Part shown: in pieces, positions 45,454 through 58,002 of the stretch
Layout: each line of letters opens with the position of its first letter
Position numbering within the stretch: position 1 is the first letter of the stretch
From: Andrena cerasifolii
Lineage: Eukaryota > Arthropoda > Insecta > Hymenoptera > Andrenidae
DNA length: 64,000 nucleotides
Reading direction: 5' to 3'
NCBI RefSeq assembly: GCF_050908995.1
Contig: NC_135129.1
Location: 1,736,001 to 1,800,000, forward strand
The notes under the pieces: model-generated
Told to the model about the DNA's origin: nothing
Seen by the model: only the letters and a program-made list of their open reading frames with translations
Database searches by the model: none
Position numbers and translations under genes: made by a program

Positions 45454-48251
45454 TATATCGCACTCTTACTTCGCTCTGCGCCTTGCGAACAAGGAATGAT
45501 TCCCGAACATGGCGGCCGAACGGATGTCAGTATAATCGTGTACGGTTAAATGTTCCAGAACATTACATAATATCCGGCGCGGTTACATATGAAATTACTC
45601 AGTCCAACATTCTCATATTTATCACCGGCCTTTTCTGGCAACCCTCCAATCTCTCTGATATAAATTTCAAGATACAATTCGTTCTAATGAAATTATCTTA
45701 TTTTTGTTGCCGGTTTAAGCTTTCTTTTAGCCACTGTTGTTTGTGGGGGCAGGCTATTTCTATAGAAATTTTAGCCAAATCGGTTTATTAGACCCGAACC
45801 ACTTGCGCTACCCTTGTAAGTGTTCTACTCATTTCCATGCGAATTCTCCAATCGCATCATACTTTACATCCAGTTCCATTTATCCTCGCGCAATGATCCC
45901 TTTACCCCGCAGAGCAAATTACCTTTCCCTTCAAACGTACTTCCGCCTGCACACAGCGGGTCAACATCGCTCCAAAGTATCATTCATATTATTTTAAATA
46001 AAGGGACCTATTTAAGCAAATGAGGCGGAAGCAGGGAATTAAACCACAGAGCAGGGACGCTGAAACACGAGTACCTAGCTCTTGCAGGAATTACGTAAAC
46101 GGGGAATAATAAAAACATAATTCAGAAACTTTGAACGAACCTCCGAGTGCAGAAACGAGAGGCTGAAATACACTGTTTGCCTTAGAAACCCCACGTCGGA
46201 TGTAAATTTAGATATAAAAATTACACGGCCGTCTCGGCAACAAGGGAACGCTTTAACGGAATTTAACGGGAAGCACGGGCGCTTCCCACTGTTTGCCAAA
46301 AAAAAAAGAAAACTGCAAATCGGGAGGAAAGTTTCAAAAACACTTGGGAAATCGATTCTCGCGGCGCGAGCCTCGGTTACCATCGCTGTCACCGCTCCGC
46401 GAAATTTCACTAAAAATGACGGGTGATCTCGCGAACTTGAAAGTAAAACGCGTGGTTGGACTGGAAGCATTCAATTTTCCGCAAAACTCTATGGAAACAA
46501 TTTTCGAATGAACTTTAATTGGATGGGAAACGCGAAGAAATAAATGTGAAACTTTGTCTGTCGTGTATTCCCAGAATAAATAAGGGTGAGTTAGTTTTAA
46601 AAGAGGAGACTTTTCTTATTGTAGTTTGTTATTTTAACAAGCAGTGGTAGGATTAATTTGGGATCGAAATGTGGTATTATTTTAGGCATTTACTAACGTT
46701 CTATTAACAGGAAGCGGATATTAAAATTATCTCGTCGGTAGCGATCGGTTATAGGGGGTGCTTTATTTGGATCGATGAACTCTAGTGGCAATATAAAAAA
46801 AGATTCAAATAAAAATTTCATGAATTTGGGTTTTAATTAGAAACGTATGAGAATTCCAAGTTTAAAACTCTAGAAATACCCATTTATAATTAAGAAATTG
46901 GTTTGAGTTATGCCACTTTTACATTCGATGTACTAATTCTGACATTCCAGGTTCATTTTTTTTCTCTTTTTGAATTCGAATCGTCTACTTTACTTTACTT
47001 AACATCGTGACTTCAGAAAATATAAAAATAGTAACCTTTATTAGCCCATCCATTCAACATTCTTTATATTAAATATCACGATAAATTGTAATAGTATAAC
47101 ATTCATCTAATTTAAGTACATCTGTAACATTAGAAGAGGCAGTTATATCAAATTTTACCCCAGTTCCTGGAAAATATCAAAATATTTACTGCAATGAAAA
47201 ATCCTTCCTTATTTACTATCTACCTGCAACTCTGTGAGTTATCTGAAAGCAGGGAAGTTTAATAACGCAAATTGCCTCAGGAATGTTTACAATAATAACG
47301 ACGACAAATATCGTGAATGAAAGTACAGAAAATAACCAGGCAATAATGATGAGTATGTTACAAACTTTCGAAAGGGGTTTGCCGTAACACAGGAGCATGT
47401 TGTGCTTGCAATTAATAAATTATTTATTTTTCAAACTGGAAGAAAGGCCGTATACATTACACCAGCTGCTTCCTTAATTGCTACAGTAAGCATTGAATTG
47501 TTTTCACGTTTTCCAGGCAATTTTCAATGAAATGTAACATGCGCCCTTCTTCCAGACTTCCATTCATTTATAGAAATCTGAAGAAGAAAATCATCGGAAA
47601 GCAGTGTTCGTGTGATAATTTTTAAAAAATAATTGTGCATCCGCTGCGATTCTATAGATGCTAACTTTCTAACTCCAATTATTTTACCGAGTCTGACTTC
47701 GAGCAGTTTGCTGATTACACAGGGAATAGTAATATTGGGTTTGGATTTCAGCTAACAAGAAGCCAGCACGCCAGTGTCTGCTGAACAGCCAGTTCTCTGC
47801 AAACAATGCCCCCGAACCAATTACGTATATACACGCCGATTATTGTACAATGAATCGATCATCCCGCCGAGAGCTCTGCTGATATAAAAGGATATTCATC
47901 GATGCGTTTGCAGAAGGTATGATAATTCGAGTTGAACGTTTCTTTCATCGGATCGTCTGAAATATTTCTCCACCCCCCATCCTCCACCGATTACATAAGA
48001 ATGGGAAAGCTTATTTCCAAAGCGTTTTAAATCCAACAAATACGAAATTGAGGAAATCGCGGTTTTTCACAGCATTTCCAGACACATTGAACTTTTATGC
48101 ATGCTTATGAGATATATAGTGTTCGAAATTAATTGCTATCCACTCACGCGGTGTTTCAGCACCCTTTTCAATGACTCTGAATGTGCAGCGTCTGATATTT
48201 ACTAGAGTTTCCTAGAGTTTTCCTCCTAAACTATTACCCTTTTTATTAAAT
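45454..48251. other. Long non-coding stretch without recognisable features
   Basis: AT-rich with a slightly GC-richer part at 45880-46500. No supported exon. A TATAAAAGG word at 47883 could be a TATA box by sequence alone, but nothing downstream supports a promoter. Confidence 0.4.
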
Positions 48252-48474
48252 AACTAGCTTTAATACTCGGCTTCGCCCGAAATTTAGATTTTGATTTTAT
48301 AAAAAAAATTTTTAGTTTTTTTTTTAATTAGTCACGTTCATCTGGATTAGTTAAGAATAATGAGCTGAGGCACATTTTGTGATCCCAGAGTTTATCCGTC
48401 GAAAGTTTTTAGGCGACAGACAAACACACAAACATATTAGAAGTTGTCTGCTTTATATATTAAGATAATTGGTT
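48252..48474 (+). mobile_element. Short RTE-related element (about 220 bp)
   Basis: The start AACTAGCTTTAATACTCGGCTTCGCCCG and the end GACAGACAAACACACAAACA... then CTTTATATATTAAGATA are the two hallmark ends of small RTE-derived or SINE-like elements common in arthropods ('ACTAGC..., ...CGGCTTCGCCCG', then 'GACAGACAAAC' and a short AT repeat tail). It resembles a version of the elements whose ends lie at 55757 and 58406. Confidence 0.65.
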
Positions 48475-50154
48475 TGCAAGAAAGAATTAATTAAGAAGGC
48501 AATGTACTTTATCAGTTGTACATGATTGCATATCAGTTCCTTATTTAATAATGTTGATTTGAAGTGTGGTAATTGAGTTTATTTTAACTAAACAAATATT
48601 AAAAATTGGCACTACAGCAGGCAAATATGTGTTAGCTAGATTTATTAGTACTCCTTTTTATTCTTAGTGAGAATAGTTGACATTTTTTTCCGCATTTATG
48701 TATCACTGCTAAGTGTTCCAAATATTTTAGGGTCAGTTCATATCTCCCTCGCCTATGAATCGAAAGTTACGCATAGCAACAGGTGCGACATTGTCAACGG
48801 TGCGTAAATTAATGCGTGTAAACGTAAATTATTTCAGTCGCAAACCGATGGATCGTTTGGTGGGAATGTATTCGTGGAGCGTCTAAATGAAGGCATTGAA
48901 GCTAGTAAGTTAAATATAAGTCCTTGTGTCCAGACTCAATTAGCTCGTCAAGATCAATTTTCATTAAAAAGTTTACCTAGTTTATTTTGAAACCTCAACT
49001 TACTTTTGCGCAACTGTCAGAATTTACCCTTCCTTCTTACTTTAAACTCGCCCGACTTAACAATAAATTATACATGGTTATAGTAGTTTCAATTATGTTA
49101 TTGGAGATCACTGTCCTTTTGTACTTGAAATTTATTCGACTTTCATCTCGACTCAACTCTTCTTATTTCGTTTCTTCTGATTTAACCTTTTAACGTCACA
49201 AATTCTTTATCACTCATGTCGAAACGCGTTTACATATATTTGATGAATTTTTCTGAACTTTTTCACAGTTTTCTGAGCTTCTGAAATTATTTTATAATCC
49301 TCTGTTGTATTATTAAAATATATCTACCTCACTGCTCTTTCTCTATGGCAAAATTATTCCCCCTTTTGAATAAAGTTTTGAAAAATGTATATTGGGTCAC
49401 GTGAGGATTGGAATAATTTATCGATGCTCCATATAATTTTTTACTCTCGTTGATTATTCTTAGCATTACTGCATTTTTTCCTCCTTCATTTTTGAACAAC
49501 GCACTCCGTGCACTCAGTGACGATTAACTTCGCATTAACACACGGGACCTGTGGGTAATTGCGGCAGGATGATGCTGACGATTAATGTGCAAAGTGACAG
49601 AATGATATATACCATTGCGACGCTCGGGTCACGAGTTACTGAAGGGCCTCTCGAGTAAATTCAGTAGTCGAAGTCAGTGATTAGTCAGACGCTGGCCTCG
49701 CGTCAAGTTTACTCTGGCAGGCTGAACTTCCTTAATCATTATCGATCGCCAAATCAATATAGATGCATTGTCCTTCGCATTTTAACGTATCTAGACGCGT
49801 TTGTCTCCTTCTCAAAATTACGGAGCGTGGTAAAATAAATTTGGAATAACTTTTTATCGCCCGTCATCATGAAAATAATCGGTCACGGAGTTTCCTAGGG
49901 CGTAGGATTTGATTTTTCTGTAAGATTTTAATTACAGCAGAACTACGCTGTCTAGGGAGTGGGCAAATTTACGAGACATATTTTAAAATTCATTCAGTGT
50001 ACACGTATAATCCTTGAACGACGAACTTGACTGGCCGCAGATGCATAGTCCAATTTTATATTCGACTCTGATTTCAAACGACTTAAAATCCTCATATTTT
50101 AATTAAACGATTTTATTTATTTAGTTATTTATTTGACTTTACTCCCCTGTCTGT
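48475..50154. other. Non-coding stretch
   Basis: No supported exon, RNA or repeat. A CG-containing block at 49500-49720 has no further support. Confidence 0.4.
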
Positions 50155-50400
50155 TTATCCGTTCGTTTGGTTTAAATCGTGTATCTCAATTTTAACTCAC
50201 TTCCACAAATCCAATATATTTTAAACTTATCAGGCGTAAATAGTTATGGTGAAAATACAAAATTCTGAAAAGCCTCAGCCCCCAGGGGATGAAAAAATTG
50301 CATCCCCTACAATTTTAACCCGTTTCCACAAATCCAATTGCCTCGAAATTTGATAAAAATAATTGTAATTTGTTAACAATTAATTGTAATTCGTTGAAAA
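50155..50400. repeat. Diverged direct repeats related to the RTE-type 3' region
   Basis: CAATTTTAAC(C/T)C(A/G)(C/T)TTCCACAAATCCAAT occurs near 50187 and 50313. Between the two lies CAGCCCCCAGGGGATGAAAAAATTGCATCCCC, similar in design to the 'cacccccttaggggatg' boxes of the repeat units at 3373-3760. CTGTCTGTTTATCCGTTCG precedes the first. It is probably a decayed piece of the same group. Confidence 0.45.
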
Positions 50401-50639
50401 TAAAAATTAATTGGAATTTGTGAATGTTCAGATACATCTATTTCGTTCAATAGTTTTCAAAGGAATTCATAAGAAAAAAATTGGTTGCAAATACCAAATT
50501 AAAAAGTGAAAAGTAAAAAACACAACAAATTCTTAAGTTAAACGATTTTATTTAACTTGATTAATAATGCACTAAAAAGTGAAAATTAATTATTTTCTTG
50601 TGTTACAATTTCAATGATATGTGAATTTATGGGGAGGTT

Positions 50640-50860
50640 CCGGTGTAAAAATCGATTTTTTTATTTCATTTTTCGAATCGCACAATTCTACAGGATAATC
50701 AGAGAGTTTGTAGTATTTTATTTAAGGGGGCCCTCCTATTAAAATTTTTCAGAAAATCGATTTTTTTATATATACATTTTTGTACAATTGAATCGAACAA
50801 TTCAACAGGATAATCACAGAGTTTGTATGATTTTATTTAAAGTCACATATCACCATTGAA
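50640..50860. repeat. Direct duplication with about 106-bp period
   Basis: AATCGATTTTTTTAT, GAATCG(C/A)ACAATTC(T)ACAGGATAATCA and GAGTTTGTA(G/T)ATTTTATTTAA occur in the same order from about 50650 and from about 50756. The GAGGTTCCGGTGTAAAAATCG just before resembles the start of TTAA family T1 (GAGCCTGGTGTAGCGGATCG), so these may be very old relatives. Confidence 0.6.
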
Positions 50861-51199
50861 ATTGTAGTACAGGAAAAAATTTATTTTTTGCTTTTTATTA
50901 CATTATTGATAAATTAAGTTAAATGAAATCCTTCCACTTAAAATATTTTTTTTTATATACTTTTTATTCAAGAAGTAACACATGAAGTTCGATATTTATA
51001 GAATGGCTCAAAGATGTTAATACCCTTCACCCTCCTGAAGGGATTTATATTAACCCTCTAAAGCTACGAAAAATTTCAGGGCATTAGTAGAGACCAAATA
51101 TTGCATATAAATTAACAGGTCCATTTCAATTTCATTCCGTTAACATTTTATTGCAAAATAAATGTTTCTGATCCATGTCTCACAATAGTTAGATATGGA

Positions 51200-52000
51200 A
51201 CTGTTGTGAGTTATCACCTGATATGTTATGTTATCTAAAAGTCACGCGACGTTGTACAGGCTTACCCACAAAAATTAACTTTCCCAACCTACAGCCTCCT
51301 CAGCTCCTAATCCAAACTTCCACAAAACGTGGAAAGATAAAATGTTTCGAGACTTTTTCTCGCGCCTTCCGTGGCTTCCCACCACTGTGCATCGGCGGAT
51401 CAAGCGTCGACATAATTCCGTGACGCGGAAATACCGCGTTCCTTGATAGTTAAGAAGTTACGCGCGGTTCGTATGCGCGGGGCAACACCGTGTATATCCA
51501 AGACTGTCCAAATATTTGTCGAAGCGACCGCGTCGGTCGGTTCTTAATTCCCCCCCCTCAACTTTCCGTATCCCATAAGACGGAAACACGGTCGCGCAAG
51601 AAACTAATCTACATTTGAAATTTCATTTCTGTCGAATGCGGAACGAGCTTTCCGCGCCGTTGACCTCCTTAAACCACCCGCCACGTCGATCCGTTAATTT
51701 AAGGAAATTTTCGAATAAAGTTGACTCGCCGCGTCAAAGCGCGAGGCAAACAGTGGGGCGCCTCTGAGGAAAATTTCGCGCACCCTTCGCCCGAGCGGAA
51801 ATCGTGCGTGCAGGACTCGGCGCGGTCAACTCTTCTGCTTTCCCTCCCCTCTTCCCCGCCCACTGTTGCATAACGCAACAAACGAAACGAGAATGATTTA
51901 CGAACGCGTATTTTAATCCGAAACGTCATTAAAGTGGCATTTATATTCCGTCTGTACGTGTGCGGTTTTTTTTGCAATATTAATTTTGCATTATTTTGCA
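51200..52000. other. GC-rich non-coding block
   Basis: CG-dense from about 51340 to 51880. Overlapping frames on both strands show no known domain. Possible regulatory or 5' transcribed DNA, unproven. Confidence 0.3.
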
Positions 52001-52243
52001 TGGATATCTGGATCAATTGAGATTCGTCAATGGTCGCTCGTGGAATGTAAATATCAGACGTCTCAGGTTGCGAGACAAATGCGTCTGCTCGTTATTATTC
52101 GTTACTGTGGATATTTTTAGACTTACGGAGAGCATAAGTAGCTTAGCTTGAATATTTGTGCCTCCATCTGTAGGAATCTGCTTTCATAACCTGCAGCAAG
52201 AAATTCTAATGCAAAATCGATATAAAGGGTTGAGAATTGAGGG

Positions 52244-52666
52244 GCTCACGAGGGAAGATCACGAACCCGGAAATTCAAAAAATTCTGAAACTTTGCGAAT
52301 ATGTAAGGGATTTCCTCCTGATTACAAAGCAATTTTTGTTTGCTGCCCAAATTCACTCGAGCGGGGTGAAATTAACCCCTGAAAATTCGGCTATTTTCCG
52401 ATTTTCTGTTATAACTCGCGAACTGTGAGAGATAGAAAAAAAGTTTCAAGACAAAAGTTACTTCTTTTAATTCGATTTATCATTTGGTAAAAAAAGTATT
52501 TTACAAAATCGGAAAATAACCGAATTTTCAGGGATCAATGACATCCCCTTAGAGTCAATTTGGGCAGCAAACAAAAATTGCGTTGTAATCAGGAGGAAAT
52601 TCCCTACGTATTCACAAGGTTTCAGAATTTTTTGAAATTTCCAGTTCGGGATTTTTCCCTTGTCAG
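52244..52666. mobile_element. Palindromic MITE, family M1, copy 2
   Basis: GCTCACGAGGGAAGATCACGAACC on the left pairs with the complement of CTGACAAGGGAAAAATCCCGAAC on the right. The arms share GAAATTCAAAAAATTCTGAA, ATTTCCTCCTGATTACAA, TTTTTGTTTGCTGCCCAAAT and CCTGAAAATTCGGCTATTTT. The centre is ACTTCTTTTAATTCGATTTA. The copy at 59822 has the same extent. No target duplication identified. Confidence 0.88.
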
Positions 52667-53079
52667 TGGAAAAAGGGCACATGCCACGTATGCAGAAATT
52701 TTCGTTCCTTTGTAACAGATATATAAGGAAATTAATCATTTATGCAAAGCAAACACAGTTAAAGGTGATAAAAAACGTCCTCGTAGTTAGAATAAATGAA
52801 AACGAAAGAATAATATTAAGAAAATAATAGTGGTAAACACTATACAAGGTGTTCGCGGGAAGACTGAACAGCTGGATATCGCCTAATGTATTGGAGATAA
52901 AAAAAAAATATGGCGTTGCATGGTTCGGGGGGGGGGGGGCAATTTATTAGCGCAGACGATTTTTTTCTTCGATTATTATTTTAAAAGATACGATGGTCAA
53001 GTTCGGTTTTTTGAATGGAACTATTTTTTTCGAAGAGGTGAGTTGATAGTGCGTTCCAAGACAAATTTAATAAGCATTA

Positions 53080-53232
53080 CTCGGATGGCCGGTTCTTTTG
53101 GAAGGTATGCAAGTTCGATTGGTTAGGTGAGGAGGTGTGAAAGTTGCTAGACCAAATTTTTAAACTATAGGGAGCAGATCGTATTAGGGCCAATCGGATT
53201 TGCATCCCTTCCAAAAGAACCGGCCATCCGAG
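53080..53232. mobile_element. 153-bp palindromic mini-element
   Basis: CTCGGATGGCCGGTTCTTTT then GGAAGG on the left pairs with its exact complement at 53207-53232, and AAGTTCGATTGG pairs with CCAATCGGATTT. It lies exactly at the end of the left arm of the surrounding element. Confidence 0.8.
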
Positions 53233-53556
53233 CGTAGAAGCAAGTGCGAAATAAAAGACTATTGAAGTTGAAAATTGAGTCTGAATGAGGAAATTGAGTA
53301 AATGTTATGACGTTTTGAAGCATTAACATTAGTAAGTAGCATTTCTGACGGAAAGGAATTGTGCAGCCTTTGGGCCTGCCATTCCTAACCCAGACCTTTG
53401 GCAGGTAGGTATCTGTTACAACAGGCAAGGCGACCCGTGACGCCAGCAAGACCGTCCCCGGTCCTTGCTATTTCAGCGGGTTTTCTTCCAGTGAAAATCG
53501 GTAAATTTGCAAGCGCAATATCTAAAAAACCAGTGGAAATCAAGTGTATACATTAA

Positions 53557-54239
53557 GGGGGGAGCCTGGTGTAGCGGATCGAAGAAATCGATTTTTTTTT
53601 GCATAAATCAATAGTTGAACATCTCGACAATATGTTCCCAAAGCCGCAAAACGAAATTCGAAAAATTAAAGCGGAGCGCCAGGCTACCACAAAACTTGAA
53701 ATGTGTTTTTCTCGAAACGGCAGTTTTATACTTTGCGGGCAATGTAACTAAAAAAATATTCAACCAATCGACTTGGCCTTGTGCACGGATATTTGTGAAC
53801 ATTTTCTTCATAGTACTAAGTTATTAGTATAATGATATTGTTTAAATAAATAACTTTTTTTTAGACATTTAAGGCAAAATTTCGTTGGAAACAGTGAACT
53901 TTTTATTCGAGAGGCCGCCATTTGTTCATTTTGCATCTTTTAAGTTTCAAATTTCTTCATTCTGTGCGTACACTCATAAACTAAAAGAAAATTGTTCGAT
54001 TTTTGGTTTCAGATGAAACCAAAAGACGCTACGTTGCCCGCAGTGCAATAATTCCGTCGCCAACGGACTGGGCATAACTTTGTTATTTGCCGCTCTTTTT
54101 TAATAAAATTTTTTTGTCATATACCTTAACCTGTTAATACAATATCCTGAAAGTTTCAGAAAGATCTATCAAATACTTTCTTTAAAAAAAATTCCCGAAA
54201 AATGCCTCGATTTTCATTTAGTTACACCAGGCTCCCCCC
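53557..54239. mobile_element. TTAA-target MITE, family T1, copy 2
   Basis: TTAA (53553-53556), GGGGGGAGCCTGGTGTAG on the left; TACACCAGGCTCCCCCC and TTAA (54240-54243) on the right. It matches copy 1 (3937-4640) in the same orientation almost base for base. The main difference is a 21-bp block (GATATAGCCGGTTTTGCTACG in copy 1) missing here. High identity implies recent mobility of the family. Confidence 0.95.
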
Positions 54240-54481
54240 TTAATGCTTATTGAATTTGTCTTGGAACGCACTATCAACTCACGTCTTCGAAAAAAATAGT
54301 TCCATTTAAAAAACCGAACTTGACCATCGTATCATTTAAAATAATAATCGAAAAAAAAATCGTGTGCGCTAATAAATTGGCTACCTCGAATCATGCAACG
54401 TCATATTTTTTTTTAATTTTTTTATCTCCAATACATTAGGAGATACCCAGCTGTTCAGTCTTCCAGCGGACACCCTGTATA

Positions 54482-55756
54482 CGACGAAATGGAAATCAAA
54501 CTATTTAATTTTTCAGCTAAAATTTGATAATAGTCGTCACTTGCCATCTAATTCAAGAACCATTTAAAATAATTACAATTTCCTGCCGCATTCTCTATGA
54601 AAATAAATATTCCTTCAACTTGCTTTCGTCTAAAATCACAAAACGGTGATATGTGCTTGTTTTCTACCGAGCCCCTCAATTTTGTTGAAATCAGCAAGGT
54701 GAGCATTGTGGAATGAAACGGTGTTTCCTCGTGCAAAATAAAGAAAGAGAAAGAAACTTTCATATTCGTCTGACATCAAGGCAGCATCTACCAGCATAAT
54801 GAAAATTCCTTCCCGTTTTCTCCTCGAATATTATCCTCTATCAATCACCTGCGAGTATCGTTTCAACTTCAGTCTGAAAGCGTAACTCAATATTGCACTT
54901 CGATTTAATAGCACTTAATGCCGATTGGGAGGATCCTCCTTATTTCGCAGGAAACATACTACTTTCACCTTTAAACATTCACAAACAAATGCAACGAGAA
55001 GTGCTCCTCTGATACGTCGCATTCTATATCTCACAAAGATTTTCATTAATTTTTCATCGGTGCGTCCCCCTCCTCCAAAAAAGCTACTACAATAAATACA
55101 CCCGCTCCGAGATTGTCGGCCAAGATCCTGAAATAAACTACTTTATTGGAAGCTCGATAAAGTCCCCTCGTAGCTTGATGTGATATATTTTCGTGGTAGA
55201 ATGACAGGAGAAGCAGCCTCTGTTCGGTTAAACACATTTCATCAATGAATGATTACGAATCCCCATTGAGTATTCGTAATCGTCGTTGGATTTTTCAAAG
55301 TAACAGAATTCCCGATGGCAACGCGCCGTAATGCAGCCAGCGACTTTTCAATGGTATAATACGCCAAGGTGAACGAATTGGTCAAGAGAACGGAGGAGAA
55401 AAGCTCTCTGTCAATTCCCTTGGAGCGACGTTAATTGGTATCGGGTGGCCTTTGCATTACCTGAAACTTAATACCACATTATGAGGGTGAAGTTGCTGGG
55501 GAAACAAAGGGATTCTTCGTTCAATTAAAGAATTACGGGGGATACTGTACTGGATATTGTCCAACGTATCGACATTTGCATTTAACCACAGGGGCGGTAC
55601 AATGGAAGCAGAACGCCTTATATAATTAGTTCCCTTAATCGTTAAGGGTACGAGAAGAACGAAGACGATTTTAAACGATTTTAGGAGCTGAGGTAGTTCC
55701 TGCCAACTAAGTAGTTTTTAGTTTAAAACTGGTGGAATCTAGAACTATTTATATGT
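54482..55756. other. Non-coding stretch
   Basis: No supported exon, RNA or repeat was seen. Confidence 0.4.
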
Positions 55757-56470
55757 TATACTAGCTGACCCGTAACCCGCTTTCACCCGGGAATTATTTA
55801 TGATGTTCCCCAAGTTCCTCCACATCCTATTCCTGTGTGTATGAATATTATAAAACTCAATATGTTCAACGCTATTTTGGGGGATTTTCCTGACAGCCCT
55901 GCAGTCTTTAGGATCTTCTTGATTCGCACGGCGAGTCTCGCTAAGACAGTTTTCCATCGCAGACGCAAACATATCGTTTTCTCGTTTGATACTGCGTGCG
56001 TGACAGCCGTGAGCGTTTCAACGAAAACGGCTCCACAGATTTCGAGAGTTTGACGCGGGCCACGCGGCAGAACTTGTTGGAGATAGAGCAACATACATTG
56101 CGGACGCACCAGGCAGTCGTGAAAACGCTGCCTTGATGCCCTGGGACTCCCTCCAGACGGCGACCTCTGGATCCCCTCTCCGTACTCGTCCCTACCTAGC
56201 GACACGCGCGAGTTGTACGCCGTAACGTTTTCCAAAATTGTACTTTCTAACAGTTAATTACATCTTTCAAAACTAACCGCGCATTACCTTCCTTTCCGAC
56301 CTGCAAACTCTAACAGAACTGACTCGCACGACCAGGCAAAGGACGGAGGATCGATTTGAACATCGCGCGAAATCCTGCGGAAGCAATGACGAAGCCGAAA
56401 CGGATCACAGCAATGAATGTTACTGTTTACACAGAAACAAAATCGCTCGGCAGCGCGAAAACGCGTCCAC
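55757..56470 (+). mobile_element. 5' part of an RTE-related repeat
   Basis: It begins ACTAGCTGACCCGTAACCCGC, a hallmark start of RTE-derived elements in arthropods. The body to about 56470 is moderately GC-rich. A 145-codon open frame on the minus strand (55798-56235) crosses it, but has no recognised domain and most likely is an antisense frame of the repeat. The matching 3' tail appears at 58255-58406, after several insertions. Confidence 0.45.
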
Positions 56471-56474
56471 TGTA

Positions 56475-56892
56475 AAGGTGAAATCAGACGGCTCGTGGCT
56501 CCGCGACCTGGCTCGGTTCGTCTAGCTCAGGGGTGTCGAACTAGCGGCTCGCGAGCCGCAGTGGCTCCCTCTCCTCTTCGCCTGCTCCGTAGAGCCGTAG
56601 GAGAACGGCCCCCTCCACACCTACTTCATTGTGATGAATTTCTCCTCCGGGTGCGGCACTCTCTCCCTGTCGGGTCTCGTGCAACGCCTGGAGAAAAATA
56701 AGTGGGGGGACCGGCTGACCCGGGGCCCGACTCGTGCGGCTCTCGGAGTGGGGAAGTTCGACACTCCTGGTCTAGCTCGTCAAGGCGGCTTGGCGAGCCT
56801 GGGCGAGCCGAGCCATGACGGATCAGACGGCGCGTGGATCGCTGATCCACGGGCCATGCTCCCGGGGCCACGTGCCGTCTGATTTCACCTTC
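56475..56892. mobile_element. GC-rich TIR MITE interrupted by a hAT element
   Basis: AAGGTGAAATCAGACGGC(T/A)CGTGG on the left pairs with its complement ending GATTTCACCTT on the right. The hAT MITE 4 (56528-56769) sits inside the left arm. No duplication identified. Confidence 0.75.
56528..56769. mobile_element. hAT-superfamily MITE 4, 242 bp
   Basis: The ends CAGGGGTGTCGAACT and (complement) CAGGAGTGTCGAACT are flanked by the perfect 8-bp duplication GTCTAGCT (56520-56527, 56770-56777). CAGGGGTGTC with an 8-bp duplication is a classic hAT terminus. The interior is GC-rich with GCGGCTCGCGAGCCGC near the left end, a self-complementary core like the other hAT MITEs here. Confidence 0.95.
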
Positions 56893-56931
56893 AGGGTGAG
56901 CTCAGACGGACCACTAGAAGCCCATCACAAA

Positions 56932-57533
56932 TAGGGATTGCAAACCGGTAAATCGGTAAATCGGTTTGAAGTTTCTTTTCACTGGTAAAGTAGTAGATAT
57001 CGACGGAATTATGCGCTATATATATGCGCTACATTGCTATACATACAATTTTTACCGGTAATTCGCCAAATTTTTACCGGGAATTCGATAAATTACTTAT
57101 TTCTCGATATTTACCGGTAAATTACTTATTTCTCGATATTTACCGGTACATTATGTATTTCTCGATATTTACCGGTAAATTACTTATTTCTCGATATTTG
57201 CCGGTAAATTACTTATTTCTCGATATTTACCGGTAAATTACTTATTTCTCGATATTTACCGGTAAATTACTTATTTCTCGATATTTACCGGTAAATTACT
57301 TATTTCTCGATATTTACCGATAAATTACTTATTTCTCGATATTTACCGGTAAATTACTTATTTCTCGATATTTACCGGTAGATCGCGAGAAATACATAAT
57401 TTATCGAATTACCGGTAAAAATTTGGCGAATTACCGGTAAAAATATGTAGCGCATAATTCCGTCGATATCTACTGCGTTATCAGTGAAAAAAGCTTCAAA
57501 CCGATTTACCGATTTACCGGTTTGCAATCCCTA
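56932..57533. mobile_element. hAT-superfamily MITE 3 with 29-bp tandem array
   Basis: TAGGGATTGCAAACCGGTAA on the left and its exact complement on the right, flanked by the perfect 8-bp duplication ATCACAAA (56924-56931, 57534-57541). Inner inverted parts (GATATCGACGGAATTATGCGC and complement) enclose a tandem array. No coding sequence. Confidence 0.97.
57090..57385. repeat. 29-bp tandem repeat inside hAT MITE 3
   Basis: About ten units of AAATTACTTATTTCTCGATA then TTTACCGGT, nearly identical. Every unit contains the palindrome ACCGGT that is also present in the terminal repeat. Confidence 0.95.
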
Positions 57534-57712
57534 ATCACAAACACAAAACGGTGGTTGGGCTGTCGCTGGAATCAACTTCACATATGTGCGTCTTGTCAAC
57601 CACCAACAACAAAAATTTCGTGGTGCAGATTTTTGTCGTCGATAGGTTTTACGACTCCAAATGTGAAGTTCATTCCAGCGACAGCCCAATCACCGTTTTG
57701 TGGTTGTGAATG
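57534..57712. mobile_element. About 180-bp palindromic MITE, host of hAT MITE 3
   Basis: TCACAAACACAAAACGGTGG, TTGGGCTGTCGCTGGAAT and AACTTCACAT are mirrored at 57662-57712. The hAT MITE 3 inserted into the first ten bases of this element (its left tip CATCACAAA lies at 56923-56931). Age order: this MITE first, hAT second. Confidence 0.85.
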
Positions 57713-58002
57713 TTGGATTACTATAATTATTAAAAGGCAAAAATGACTCAATATTCAGGGGAACCTGAATATAGTAAAAGATAATGATACGTGTGTAGAG
57801 CGTCTTTTTATTTTAATATCTGGCAACGGTGATAAAACAGACCGTTCTTAGAGAAGAGCTCATTTCTGTTCGGTATACTGTTTTAGAAAGACATTCTTTC
57901 CTAGCCGCTAAAAATAAAATTAAAATATAAATCTAGAAGGCTGATTTATTTAATAACCAATTTCCAATAGTGAAGGGCTTCTCAGTCTCAGCTCAGCCTT
58001 AA

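Larger units (their letters stand above)
52845..54477. mobile_element. TIR element with TATA duplication, host of two nested elements
   Basis: The left end CAAGGTGTTCGCGGGAAGACTG and right end (complement) CAGGGTGTCCGCTGGAAGACTG are flanked by TATA (52841-52844 and 54478-54481). Arms of about 235 bp pair up to the word AATAAGCATTA at 53079 and its complement at 54242. The centre is filled by a 153-bp palindrome (53080-53232), about 320 bp of other sequence and a TTAA MITE (53557-54239). A 4-bp duplication fits several superfamilies (for example Chapaev), so I do not assign it. Confidence 0.8.

Noticed and set aside
47870..47930. TATA-box promoter (TATAAAAGG)
   Set aside because: A lone TATA word in AT-rich DNA with no initiator, exon or conserved context.
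55798..56235. 145-codon minus-strand frame
   Set aside because: It overlaps the RTE-related repeat in antisense; no known domain recognised.
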